From Saccharina japonica (taxonomy: Eukaryota > Sar > Phaeophyceae > Laminariales > Laminariaceae), in assembly GCA_008828725.1 (NCBI GenBank), contig MEHQ01003564.1, forward strand, positions 323,906 through 387,905: a DNA stretch of 64,000 nt, in the 5' to 3' direction. This document shows, one piece after another, positions 22,856 to 35,335 of this stretch. Below the pieces are notes generated by a model, which saw only the letters and a list, made by a program, of their open reading frames with translations, did no database searches and had not been told where the DNA came from. The position numbers and the translations under genes are program-made. The stretch's first letter is position 1. Every line of letters starts with the position of its first letter.

Positions 22856-25800
22856 CTCCCAACCCCCCCATTCCCTTTTCTTCCCTTTTCTGCCCTCCAA
22901 TCTCCTTCGTCCCCTCCCCCCCACCCCGGCTCTGACAACGTCGAGCACGAGGAGAAAGACCACGCACATCTATAGGGGAAACCTCTTTTCTCAAGGCCCC
23001 AAGAGTCAGAACATCTTGTAGCATCGCTCGCTCAATGTAGAGGGGGCGGCCAGGGATTCTTGTCGACGTCGCCTTGGAGTATATCCGATGCAGTCCTTTG
23101 GGACGCCTACTGACACATACCTATTATACGTACCGGCACCGGTATATGCCCTGATGCTTTGGCTTGTTTTTCAAGGTGTAAGATTAGTCGTCATATATAA
23201 CGTCCACGCAACGTCGGGTTTACTAGTACAGTAAATACTGGACCTCTCTCGTCATGTCGTTCTACTATTAACATATTGGTTGGTGGCATGTCAGAAGGTA
23301 TCAATCATCTTCTGTATCTATCTATCTGTCACCGCGGGGTGCAAACCTTCTGCACGCTTGAGCACCCCCCCCTCGTCGTCAGTGTCTTTGCGTCCACATT
23401 TGAAAGGGTATACCCGACGGCCTACGAGTATACAGGGATAACTGAATCCTGAATCTTCTTCTGAGATGATAGATAGGACGAGAGTGTGTCTCTTTTGCTC
23501 TGTGGTGCACAAACAATCGTTTCTGTTGTGTAGTTCACCTTCTCACCGATCGCTTTTTTTTTCGTTCATGAATGGCGGGAGTCTTAGGAAACACCCACAG
23601 CCAACGCGGGGGGGCACAAGTATATCATCCGCGGGGGGGGGGGCGCGGGATATATCACATTTTGTTACAGCGGTTGTACAACACAGCAGTGCCTACTACC
23701 TGGTATCCCCTACTACTATACCAGGGTATACCACTACCAGTTACGACGTAGTACGTACCAGCTACAGCAGTAGTAGTAGTTGTACGAGTAAGGATAGCAT
23801 GCATCTAAAAGCAATAACGAGAGCACTTCGTATCTACTTGTTGTATATCCATACGAATGTAAACCCACATCCCCGTACTTCGTATGCACTACCTGGTACT
23901 GATTTATGTGTATCCATGCACCATGCACTACGTATGATAATAATACAGGTAGCACTATGTACCGCGAAGTACCCAAGGGTAAAATGTAACCTACAGCCTA
24001 CAGCCCGGCGTAGCCCGTAGCTCGTACTCGTATTATACCGTACGTAGACAGCAGACAGCACCAACCAATGGCCAGCACAGCAGCATGTTTTTTGTTGGCT
24101 CAAGGCTCGACTTTTTTTGCACGAAAGCGACGAAACCTGGAAGAAAAACGATTTTTTCATCTGCGTCCTGAAATTAGTATTAATAGTGTATACATGCGTC
24201 GTAGTGTACTCGTATTAATAGGAGATACAGCAGTAGTACGTACGTAGGATACACGATACACCATCCACATTAATTCTTCTGGGCCAAAATATGTGTCGGG
24301 TACGTACTATTAATGTACTATTATAATGCTTGGTGTACACACTACACGCAAGCTACGCAAATACGCAGGGGCAGGGTATACGCATGTATGCCAGGTACCA
24401 GGTATACGTAAGTGCATAGACTGCACCAGGTACCAGATACCCGGTACGCGTACAGCGTAGTAAGTAAACACCAATAATAGCTCGCTCGTCGGCGGACGTA
24501 TCACGAGAGAGCACGTTGGCACGTTGATCACGTGAGTTCTGCCGCTCAATACAACAACAGCGATTTTGATTGGTGGTTGGGTTTAAAAATCACCTCGATT
24601 TAATACTGTTCGTACATAACGCCTTGAAGGCTGAAACCCAGGGGGGCGGGACCAAATCTGATGGTTTTAATGTGAACAGAAAATTGAATCAAAAACAAAA
24701 ACTCGAGAGCAGCACAGCAGTAACAGCAGCGGCAGTTGGGCAGGTTTACCGCTGTTGGGCAGAGACCAGGTGCTCCCACCGCCCAAGGTCATCCAGGTGG
24801 GTGGTCATCGTCAAAATTGCGTGTTCGATTCCGTTTGGATTGTGCTGTGCTGGGCGAGACGACCACAGGTACGCACCTGTTCTCTCTCCAAGCAAACACA
24901 GCACACAGCACAGCAGCAGCAACAGCAGCAGCAGTAGTAATGGCACTCTCAGAGTCGTTTTACGAAAATGTCACCAACGGTCACACCAGTTCAAGGTGCA
25001 GAGCCGTGGCACCGCGTTGCGCCCTCGCCTCCCAGAGCAACAGTAGCCTCGGGCATGTCAGCTCCCACCCTCCGTTTTGTGCGGATGCTCGCAAGTGATG
25101 GTTGTGGTGTGTGTTTCGGTGTTCAGAGCTCTGTCGCATGCTTGGCAGCGAGCCAGCTACGAGAGCGTGGTTCGATTTTAAACGTGAGACAGAGAACGGG
25201 CGAATGTGCTCCTTTGCTGCATTCTCTAATCGTCGATGATGAGTCTCGTACCGGTCCTTTCGCGACCGCACCACCATTCCTCACCCATGTGAGCCCTAAG
25301 CGTGTTCGGCTGCGCTTGCTGCTTGCCGTGTCCAGCAAGCGACCTGAAGCGGAGCCGCGAGCCAAACTGGAACGGACGGTGTGTCCAAAAATCAAACCTA
25401 CCCTCTTGTCTTGGCAAAATACCAAAAAAATCAAATTTTACGAAATACTGGTACACAAAACAAAATACTGAACGCGAAATTCGAATCCAGTGAGAGACAT
25501 CGTCGACCGCAGAAGGCTTCCTTCGAGCAGCAGTAGCGGCTGCGGGTAGCAGTAGCGGTAGTGAACCTACACGTGATGAATCTCCCCTGTTTGACCTCTC
25601 ACTCCCGAACTTCGCTGTCATGGTCCAGCATCGTCACCTCTCGATTCGTATCTATGTACCATAAGTCGTACTGCATGCTTTTGTTTTCGTAGTATTTCGT
25701 AGTATACTACTGGCGACTGGCGGGCGGTTTACGCTGCTGCTGCTCTATGCTGTATGATCGCGCACGCTGCTGCAGTTGAAATAAAAAAAATAGCTTTGAA

Positions 25801-26550
25801 TTTCAATTTTCATCATGCATCGAAACAACCAGCAACGTCGTGCAATGAGAGAGGCGTGAGAGAGGAGAACCACCCCGGCGGCGTTATTCGGGCGGAGGTG
25901 TATCCGAATGTACGAGCTGATGTAGACTATGTACGAGTTCGAAACTGGTCTAGAGTGTATAATAGAGTTTCTGTATTACGCGGCCGTAGTAACCAGAGTC
26001 CAACGACCGCCCCCAAAAACGCACCTGGTATATATACTTGAGGTCGTCCCTGAGCTCGTACGACCTAAACCCGGGTATTTCGTCGACATGTATACCCGAT
26101 ACTCGGGGGTAACGTATCGAGCGGCGTGCCTATCGTAACTAAAACTTAGGTAATGCATTATCCCCTACGGTATGTTCTGATTACTACGTATTTATATGCC
26201 CCCCTGTAATGTATACGATCACCATATATACCGGTACCGGCACGTCACGTCGTCACGTACACATGGCATGGATGGAATGCGATAACGGTATGATATGTAC
26301 AAAACCTTTTCACGATGCGATTGGGACTCACAAATTCACGCGCGGCGCACGACATCATTTATGTTTATCCATAACCGCAGGTGGTGCTTACTCATTGAGT
26401 CTTTTGTCAGCAGCACAAAACGCAGTGGTGGCAGCAGCTAGTAAAGCAGCAAACCAGCTGTACTTCGTACGAAGAAGCAGCAGCAGCGGCAGCAGCGGCA
26501 GCAGCGGCAGAAGCAGCTGTACCTTTCAACGGAAAAGGCAACCGTCGGCA

Positions 26551-26873
26551 ATGGCAACTCCTTCGTCGGGCACCCCTCAGCCGGGCAGGAAACGACCGGC
26601 CGCCGCCGCCGCCACTACCACCACCGCCGTTGCCGCCGCTACCCCAGGCAGGGCGAACGGTGGCAGCGGTCGGACGCCTTCCTCGGCCGCTTCGCCTCGA
26701 GGCTCCTCGCTCCTGACCCCCGAACCTGCTCAGAAACGGAGGAGTTCCGGTCGCGGACCGAGGGATTTTTCTTCCGGGGAGGCGGTGGGTTCGGCGCACG
26801 CGGACCAAGAGAACGGTAACGGTGGTGGTGGTATTAGTGGTGGTGGTGGTAGGGGTGGTGGGGGTGGCAGCGG

Positions 26874-26917
<44 letters not shown>

Positions 26918-27282
26918 TCCGGGCGCTACTACTGTCTTTACTCCGGGCACCAACACCGCCCACTTGTTGCTCCAGCTGCGACGGGACTGGGCTCGCCACG
27001 CGCAGCACAACCAACACCAACAGCACCAGCAGCAAAGCCAGCAGCACAGCCAGCAGCAGCAACACCAGCATCAGCACCAGCAGCAGTACCAGCAGCAGCA
27101 GAACCACCAGCACCACCACCAGCAGCACTACGATGGAAATGCTGGCAGCCGGGGAGGCGGCGGCGGCGGCGTCTACTGCGACGACCCCCCGGCCGTCAGC
27201 GCGAGGCGAAAGAACCCACCCGGGGGGGGTGGACCCCGCGGCGGACCCCGTGGCGCACTCCGTGGCGCAGCCCGAGGCAGCG

Positions 27283-27313
<31 letters not shown>

Positions 27314-30300
27314 CGATCCTACCCCCCGCGATCAACGTGCAACGCCCGCGTTGAGCTCGGGTGGGAGGGCACCACGAGGCGGGAGACGGGACGATCAGCG
27401 GGCGACCGGCTCGGCTGCGGCGGCATGCGGCAAACGGGGACGTGGAGGCGGCGGCGGTGGCGGCGGCGGCGGTGGTGGTGCTCACAAGGCGGCGGCGGCA
27501 GCGGTGGCGGCGGCGACGGCGGCGGCGGCCGCGTCGGGGATCAATGGGCGCGTTCCCGCGAGCGTCGTGAGGGCAAGGGTCGGGGCGAAGGACAGGGCGC
27601 TCGCTGTTGCGGATGTGAGGGGGGCTGACGGTGGCGCGCTTGGGGCTAACGCTGCAGCTTCGGCGGTGGCTGCAGGAGCGGTGGGGGGCGCGGACAATTC
27701 GACGGCGGCGGGAAACGGGGCGACGGTAACGGCGGTGAGAGTTTTGGCCAAGCCTTTTTTTTTCGCGTACAATAGTACCGGTGTTCCATCATTTTTAACA
27801 GTACTGGACGAAGCATGATAGTAGATCTTCCTAAGGTAGCTATTTAGGCCCTCTGATTGGCTAAGGGTATGTTTTACGCGGCTCAATCAACTTGGAGTCT
27901 TTCCCAGCCACAGCATCCCGAGAGTCTTTCCAAGCTCAGCACCCACGCCGGCCGAGTCAACCTAGAGTCTTACCAAGCACAGCATCCCAGCACTGAGCAC
28001 TGGCATAGGGTTAGGTTTAGGGTTAGGGTTCGGGTCGGAGGGTCGGCTTCAGGCGCCAAGCACAAAACCCCCGTAAATATCTACTATCAAGGTTCGTCGT
28101 TCGTCCACCCCTCTTTTTTTTTTTTTTTTCGTCTTTTTGTTTTTTTTTTTTTTTTTGTCGGCCCCTTTTATTATTGTCTTTTCCGTCATGGCTCTTGGTT
28201 CTGCGGGACCGTAAGGCAGGGTCATTTTGCTTGCTTTTGATTTATTTGCTTCCCTCTATTGGGCGCACGTGGTCAATACCTGGGAGAAGACAGCCCCTTG
28301 CCCCCCCCCCCCGGGATATCGCCTTCGTACGAGCTCTGAAAACTGGTGCGTATTGTCATATTTTTGAAGTGAGGCTTTGGCGGTGCAAGTCACAAGCCGC
28401 CAGAAGTGTTGTGAGAGCTCTTGGGGATGCGACGCTGGGCGAGGGGCCGCTGCTGTTGCGGTGGGCGATGTTGCTGCTGCTTCTGCGGAGCGTTTCGTGT
28501 ATGTGTTATGATATTTCGCGCACCTCGACAGAGCCCGTTTCGTGTTACGATGAGACGAGAGGTCTCCATCCTCCTCGCCTTGCCCACGAAGTGTCATCTC
28601 TGATGTTCTGTTTTTTTCTTATTTTTGTTTCCTTCTTTTGTCTCTCCTCCTTTCTTTCTTCCTTTCTTCCTTTCTTCATTTTTTCCTTCCTTCCTTCCTT
28701 CCTTCCTCCCTCCCTTCCTTCCTTCCTCCCTTCCTTCCTTCCTTCCTTCCTTCCTTCCTTCCTCACTTCCTTCCTTAATTGTTCGCATCTTTTACATACG
28801 CACAAAGTTCCCTTTTTGTTTTTGTTTACGTGCGAAGCTTGTTATTTTTTCCCAGGTATTAAAATATATATATATATTGGTTGTGACGCTGTAAAACTTG
28901 TATCAGGTACTTCCCACCCGCCCAGCAGCCCTGTAAATCTTAATCCTACCACCTAATGTATAAGGGCAAGTAACTGACGTTTTGTGTATCGTCCATTAGC
29001 CACCACGCACCACACACCCGAATCCCACGCCGGCCTGATGCCACTTGCACCTGATACCTCCCAACTGACCTCGCGAAACCAAGTTCAGTAGCCTCCGGCA
29101 GGGCCCACCAAAGGCGCACCCTCTTATCCCACGCTTACCAAAGTTAAAGAGTTGAGAGAGTCGTCCTCAGCCAAGGACAAGCCATCAAACTATTCACACG
29201 CCGAGCAGATAGTCGATCCTCTCTTTGGATGATCTAGGTCTTTCAGGGAAGGTAGATCCCTGATCTGTATGATCTGTGTGATCTGTATGATCTGTATGAT
29301 CTGCATGATCTGTATGAGCTGTATGATCTGTATGATCTGTATGATCTGTATGATCTGTATGATCTGTATGATCTGAATGATCTGTATGATCTGAATGATC
29401 TGTATGATCTGTATGATCTGTATGATCTGTATGATCAACAGTAGCATGTTGCCGCGTGGGAGCCGTATAATCTGCGATGCTCTACTACTACGCGTACTGC
29501 TGTACGTACGGACAGATTTTTCTCCTGGGTCGGATCTGTACTACATACACAAAAGATCCCGCACAAAATCTTATAACGGCAGGCTACGTAGGATCTAGAT
29601 GGTCTATGCAGTAGATGATCTATCTGTAGATGCTATATCTGTAGATGATCTATCTGTAAGACGTGATAATCCTTTTAGTCGAATAAGTTGTAAACTACCC
29701 GGCCAGCCGTGATCAGGTCAGTCTCTTTCGCTGGCTTTCCCCCCACTGCTTCCTTGGTGCGCCATCGCGCATCCATCCCGGATGATTGTTTTCCGTTTAT
29801 CTGGTACTAACAATAAAACAATGTGCTTTGCCGCCGGCGTTATCGGGCTCGGCTTGACGCCCGTGCGTTTGTGCGTTTTTGCGTGCGTGCTGTGCGTTGT
29901 GCTGTGCGTTGTGTGTGCAGGCGGCGGGCAGCAGCGCGTTGGAAGGGTGCAGCTGCAGGAAATCCCTTTGCCTCAAGCTGTGAGTACGTGTTGCTGTGTT
30001 GCTGTGTTGCTGTGCGTATCATATGTACAATATTAATATTATTAGTGTCCAGTCACGGTCTCGGGGCGTTGCGGCGGTGATGGTTCTGTGAACTGCTGCT
30101 GTGACGTAAGGACAGGTGCCTCGGGGTGGTATTTAAGTACATCAGTTGATTTAAGTACCGCAGTCGATTTAAGTACAGCCGTTGTAATACGTATAGTGAA
30201 CAGCAGTACACGTATACATACCAGGTAGTCTACACGTCTGCACAGTATATACGACCTGCTGTTTTAGTACAGTAGTAGTGGTAGTGGCATCTCTATAGTG

Positions 30301-33013
30301 CCGGTTCAGTACAGTAGTGCCGGCTGCCCGCTATAATAGTGCCTGTGAAATCGCTTGGCACAGAAGGTATTAACTATCAATCAGTGTGGCAAGAGTATGG
30401 AGTAGTGCCGGTATCGTTGGCTGGCGCATACCGTACACATAGAGGGGGACCATTACTGTGCTGTCAAGAGTCAAGAGTCAAGACGTACATAGAACATTCG
30501 GATTTTTTTTTTTGGAAGATTTAACCCCTTTGGAACTGGTCCCACATATTTTGGGGACAAAATACTTGAAGTTAGTGTGGATTTTTTTTTTCAGTTCTGA
30601 ATGGGTTAAGATTCTACAGTAGTTTCGAATTTATGTTTGTTTGTTTGTTTGTTTGTTTGTTTGTTTGTTTGTTTGTTTTTTTAATTTTCTGAAAATTTGA
30701 AATAGGAAGTGCCGTTCCGCGCCGGTGGTATGTACGTATATACGCACCCTTGCAGTAGCGGGTGGTGCTATACGCTATACGACCAGGTGGCACACCAAGC
30801 AGGCATGCCTCTCGTTAGGGTTAGGGTTAGATTTCCGGGTCGGGGTGATGGCCGCCGTTAGCCGAAGATAAAGATAAGCTGACCGTCGGGAACGGATGCC
30901 TTGCAGCTTCGTGATAAAACCCTACCTCACTAGAAACAGCATCGTTTTATGCGGGCACGTCTGAGAAGTTCGCCTGCGCGGGCAAATTTACGGCTACTGC
31001 TGGTTTTTGGGTCCATCGTGGGTTCTGATTATTCTTAACTCAAAAGCCCACCCGGAATGCGGGATACGAAGTATATACGAAGTATGTACGAAGTACACAA
31101 TACGTACGAGTACGCGATAGATGTTAAGAAGCTCTTATTTTTGGCCAGACAAACTGGAATTCTTGTGTAAGACGGGGTGTGTTCCACACTATTTCCAGTA
31201 CAAAGAGGTCGCATTCTTTTTTCCCCCCCCCAAAATTTCAAGTCTCAAATTTCAGATTCTTAAACGTCTGTGGCGTGCCGTAATACGTATGATATGAATA
31301 CGTGCTTTTTTCTTTTTTGGTCAGAGCCCTCTCGTCTGGGGAGGGGTCTGATTTTTTTTTACTCGGTTCGCTCACCTGACTTTTTAAGTCGGCAGGTCGG
31401 CTGACCATCATCAGTTGGTTAGTTGGCGAAACCGACTTGCCTACTAGAGCCAGTTTTAGTTGGCCGGCGGCACCTAACTCGTGCCGATTATTTACATTTA
31501 GTCGTGAAATCCCTGCCGAATCACGGCTCTACAAGCAGTAATATTTCGATGAACAAAAATGGCAAGGGGAAGAGGGGTTGATGGCCTCCAGTGGTCTCCA
31601 GGTCTCTTTGCGTTGTTCGTTGCTCACCGTGCACAGCCCCCCCCCCCCCCCCCCCCATGCATCGCGTTGCATCGTGTTTTGCTTTGTTCCTCTTTTTTTT
31701 TTTCTTTTTTTTTTTCCTTTTCCTTTTCCTTTTTTTTTCCTTTTTTTTTCTTTTTTTTTTCCTTTTTTTTTTTTTTTTTTTTTTTTTTCTCCTGGGTTTG
31801 TCCTGGTTGTTCGCGCAGATACTGCCAGTGCTTCGCCGGCCAGCTGGTCTGCTCGAAGGCCTGCAGATGCGAGAACTGCTACAACTCTGCCGAGCACGGG
31901 TTGGAGCGGCGGGCGGCCGTGAGGGAGCTCCTCTGCCGCAGCCCTCACGCGTTCGACGCCAAGTTTAAGACCGAGGTGTGATTGACATGATTGACGGTTT
32001 GATGGTTTGATGTTTGATGATTGATGATTGATGGTGCGGGGGCAGTTTCTTTTCGTTTTTTTTTTCTTCATCCCGGCATTCTGGCTGCGGCCCAAAAGAC
32101 GTACGTATGTACCTGGTGTGATACCTGGTACCTGGTACGTATGTAGCAAAGCATGCCACCACGTTTTTTATTTTTGTATATTTGTCTTTTTCTGCCACTG
32201 CCGCTGTGTGTTTTACTCTATTACGGTACTACTGTAATTGCGCATTTTTTTCGCTCCTTATCCCTTTTCGAAACCTCTTTTTTACACCCCGGACGGATCT
32301 AGACCTTTTGGCTATTCCCCACCCTTCACCCCCACCCCCTCCCCCCACCCCCACCCCCCGGTTTCGATCCAATCCTAATCCTCTCCTCGGCTTTCACCCT
32401 CCAGGTGCAGGCGGCGAACGGCGGCACAGCGGTGGCGAGCGCGGTGGTCCACAACACCGGGTGCGGGTGCAGCAAGTCGGCCTGCCTGAAGCGGTACTGC
32501 GAGTGCTTCAACGGCGGCATCGCGTGCTCCGACAAGTGCCGCTGCAAAGACTGCAAGAACACCGTTGCGGTCGCCGGCGGCGTTGGCGGGATCGCGCGGA
32601 TTATTGGTGGTGGTGTCGGCATCGGGAGCGGTGGAGAAGCCGCCGTGGCGTTACTCGCCATCGCGGGCGCCGCCGCCACCGCCGCCGCGACCGCCACCAC
32701 TAACGGTGTTGGCGGCGGCACCCTCCCGATGGGCCATTGCGCCGCACCTGCCACTGCTACTGCTGCTGCCTCCAGCGATCAGGCATCGGCGATAGCGACG
32801 GGCAGAACCCGAAAAGGGGAAGGCCTTGCCGTCGCGGGTCTGGGGGACGGTGATTTTCAGTCCAAGGTAGAGGTTGGCGGTGGCATGTCCCCGGCGGTGG
32901 CGGCGGCGGCGGCGTGCCAGCCCCCTAACGTGGTCCGCTCTCCCCTCGGCATACTGCCTGGGATTGTGATTGGCGACGATTCTTGTTCGAACAGGGGAAC
33001 GACGCGGGTGTGA
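26551..33013 (+). CDS. CPP/tesmin/TSO1-LIN54-type protein with two CXC motifs
   Basis: DNA-binding protein of the CRC (CXC) family, which in animals and plants recognises TTYGAA-type cell-cycle elements, often in MuvB/DREAM complexes. Exons: 26551-27734, 29921-29979, 31819-31975, 32405-33013 (TGA). Splice phases agree at all junctions. The first CXC motif is split over three exons: [11 protein letters not shown] at the end of exon 2, then [20 protein letters not shown]. The hinge has [11 protein letters not shown] (family form R-x-x-x-NPxAF). The second motif is [16 protein letters not shown], then [12 protein letters not shown]. The N-terminal exon starts at ATG 26551 with a basic, proline-rich segment and includes long Gln/His- and Gly-rich runs. 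The reading frame changes at the 42-base G-run (26875-26916), most simply a run-length error. About 670 residues in all. CXC exons are secure; assignment of the first exon rests on phase, a good donor and position. Confidence 0.85.
26875..26916 (+). other. Poly-G run in coding exon, probable length error
   Basis: A run of 42 G separates two frames of the CXC-protein first exon. Upstream the frame from ATG 26551 is open. Downstream the frame that splices correctly into the CXC exon is shifted by one register. Confidence 0.7.
28009..28035 (+). repeat. Short interstitial TTAGGG-like repeat
   Basis: About four units of GGTTAGG / GGTTTAGG lie in CXC-gene intron 1 (27735-29920). A shorter stretch occurs near 30816-30831. 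Confidence 0.75.
28641..28780 (+). repeat. (TTCC)n microsatellite
   Basis: Imperfect TTCC/CTCC repeats lie in CXC-gene intron 1, preceded by T-rich sequence at 28110-28160. Confidence 0.9.
29246..29437 (+). repeat. 9-bp satellite (GATCTGTAT)n
   Basis: About twenty units of GATCTGTAT with few changes lie in CXC-gene intron 1. Degenerate outliers (GATCTATCTGTA) follow at 29600-29660. The Ile-rich open frame on the - strand is an artefact of the repeat. Confidence 0.95.
30521..30609 (-). mobile_element. TTAA-flanked miniature element, family 1 (inverted copy)
   Basis: This is the reverse-complement relative of 6856-6941. It starts TTAACCCCTT, ends ATGGGTTAA and keeps GTCCCACATATTTTGGGGAC. It lies in CXC-gene intron 2. 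Confidence 0.8.
30633..30679 (+). repeat. (TTTG)n microsatellite
   Basis: About eleven perfect units lie in CXC-gene intron 2. Confidence 0.9.
31124..31263 (+). mobile_element. TTAA-flanked miniature element, family 2
   Basis: It begins TTAAGAAGCTCTTA and ends ATTCTTAA, and shares CTGGAATTCTT, GGGTGTGT and CAGTACAAA with a second copy at 62055-62195. The ends form short inverted repeats TTAAGAA/TTCTTAA. Confidence 0.75.
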
Positions 33014-34976
33014 GCAGGTCGGTAGGGTATTGTTTTGCGCCACGCGCACGCGCGCGCACTACCAAGTTCGGCGCGCGCTCGGTGGTAGATAGAGAGGGAA
33101 GGGTGGGGCGGGAAGAAGGGAGGAAGATAAGTGGGGGGCGGGCGAGCGACCGATAGAGCTTGCTTGTGGTGGAGGCGACGTGTGCCCGGTCGGGACGGGG
33201 AGGGATCGCTGTGCCTCATTCTCCTTCTCACGCGGACTGGCGGACGGGCACACAGGCGTGACCGGGGGGGGGGGGATCCCCGCGGTTTCTTCCTTCCCCT
33301 TTTTCTTTCTTTCTTTCTTTCTTAATTTTTTCAGTGTTATGCGCGTCGACGGAGTGGAGGGAAGGGGTGGGAGCGGGCTGGATGGGATGGGATGGAAAGG
33401 AAGGGATCGACCGTGTCTCGAGTTGTTGTCCACCTTCCCTCCCGCACCGCCCGCCCACGCGTCGCGACACGTCGCCTCGCGTCGCGTGGGTTTGGAGCAA
33501 TTTCCGGCGCGCGTGCGTGGTGGAGGGGTGCCCTGTGCCCGACGGACCGAATGTGGCCTAGCATGCCCGCGTGTGGCGTGGGCACGGAGTAGCAGCGATA
33601 GGTAGCACGGTACGGTTCGGTACGGTTCGGTACGCTATGATATGGCATCGCCCGTGAAGCCGCTCTTTCGAAGAAGAATAGCCCGGAATGATTTAGTGCT
33701 CGTTCGCATGTATGCATGGCATTCTTGCGTGTGATGCGTGCGTGCGTGTGTGCGAACAGCGGTTCCTTGTGGCAGACGGAATCGCCGTTTTTATGAAGCG
33801 TTTCGCGTCTCTGCTTTATTCTGTTTTTTTTTTCTTGTGTTGTGTTGTTTTGTTTTGTTTTTCACGCCAGTCTTTCGTTGTCTCCATCGGGGCTACCCCC
33901 CCCCCCCCCCCCCCCCCCCGGCCCCCCCCGGGGGCCCCCCGAAACCCCCCCCCCCCCCCCCCCCCCCCCCTCCCCTTCTCCTTGCCCTCCTCTTCTCTTT
34001 TCTTGTGGAGTGTTGGGATTTTGTCACACGATGTGCCGATATTGATGGTGGAGTGTCACCGAAAGCCTCCCCATGCGCGTAGATGCCCCTCGGCTGCAAG
34101 CAGGCATGCTAAACAAAAAAAAACTGTGCCGGATGACGCGAAAGAATCGTAACCGTCCGGACGGTTTGGGTCCTTGTCATGTCTGCAGTCAGCGCTCCGC
34201 GTTTGTATTCGGTCCGAGGCGAGATTGTCCTATTATCTTTGCACATGAGGGGCGTGGCGGGGTGGGGGTGGGGGGGGGTTGGGGGGTGTGGGGAGATGGA
34301 GACCTGCAGCACTTTTTTTTTTGGCGTTGTTGGGAAAGTCCTGCGTCAACAGTTGGTATGGATGCGGGGCTCTCACCCACAGCGTTTGACGCGCACGCGC
34401 GGAAGTTCTTAGAATTTAGCTCGGGTTTGGTTGCTTTTTCTTTCTTCTTTTTTTATATCTGCCCGTTCGTCCGTCTTTCTTGTCTTTTTTTTTCTTTTTT
34501 TTCCTTTCTGTTTGTTTTGTCTGTCTGTCTTGTCTCCATTTTTCTACTTGTTCTCTTTTTACATCTATTGAGCGTTTTACACCCTCGCGAGCTTTTCAAA
34601 GCATGGTGTGTGAGTATTTTCGCGAGTTGTTTTTGGTGTCTTGCTGCGTGTCCTTCTCTTGCCCCCTCTCTCTCCCCCTCTCCCACCCGTCTCTTTTCTG
34701 TCCCGGCCCATTTTTCTCGATTTGAGCGGCTCGGCCTCTCTGTCGCAGGCGTTCTTCGCTGAGTTTTGTATAGGGTATCACAGCCTGAAAAGTATCCGGT
34801 AAGATTGCCGGGGAGAAGAGGCGGGTTTCCACGTAGCGGGGGCTGGGGGGGGGGGTGGGTTGGGGGTGCAGCCTTATTTTGCGCCCTGGTACATGGCACC
34901 AGTATCCTGGAAGGCGAGGCGGAGCTGAGCCAAGCGTAACGCCTGCGCAAGGGATCTGAGAAGGTGTGTGGGAGGT

Positions 34977-35335
34977 GTAAGGTCATTGGTCCGTACTGTA
35001 AGCTCTTCTGCCTGTGGTGTAAGCTCATTGGTCCGTGGTGCAAGCTCACTGACCCGTGGTGTAAGCTTATTGGCCCGTCCTGTAAGTTTATTGATTGGTC
35101 CGTGCTGCAGGCTTACCGGTCCGTGGTGTAAGCTCATTGGCCCGTAGTATAAGCTTATTGATTTGTCCGTGGTGTAAGCTCATCGGCCCGTGGTGTAAGC
35201 TTATTGGCTGGTCCGCGATGTAAGCTTATTGGTTGGTCCGTGATGTAAGCTTATTGGTTGATCCGTGGTGTAAGCTCACTGGCCCGTGGTGTAAGCTCAT
35301 CGGTCCGTGGTGTGAGCTCATTGGTCCGCGAGGAC
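34977..35335 (+). repeat. 21-bp minisatellite, about 15 units
   Basis: Units of the form GTGGTGTAAGCTCATTGGYC recur with small changes, and some are lengthened by a few bases. Frames on both strands stay open only because the unit length is a multiple of three. Confidence 0.93.

Larger units (their letters stand above)
15694..26550. other. Intergenic region, repeat-rich, no supported gene
   Basis: This is about 10.9 kb between the Lon stop and the CXC-gene start. Open frames are short, overlap on both strands and show no recognisable domain. About 19.65-21.1 kb is notably AT-rich. The region holds several tandem duplications, a 305-bp inverted-repeat element, and module A/B/C copies. One - strand stretch (22416-22600) reads like protein but is unidentified. 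Confidence 0.6.

Noticed and set aside
24570-25471. Overlapping + strand frames around a CAG repeat
   Set aside because: Several frames are open on both strands, compositions are unlike the verified exons, and no domain was recognised.
28009-28035. Chromosome end
   Set aside because: There are only about four TTAGGG-like units, and they lie inside an intron of a continuous gene.
29190-29447. Ile-Gln repeat protein on the - strand
   Set aside because: It is produced by the 9-bp (GATCTGTAT)n satellite inside the CXC-gene intron.
34977-35335. CRISPR-like array (regular 21-bp repeats)
   Set aside because: There are no unique spacers, the units abut each other, and the DNA is eukaryotic. It is a minisatellite.
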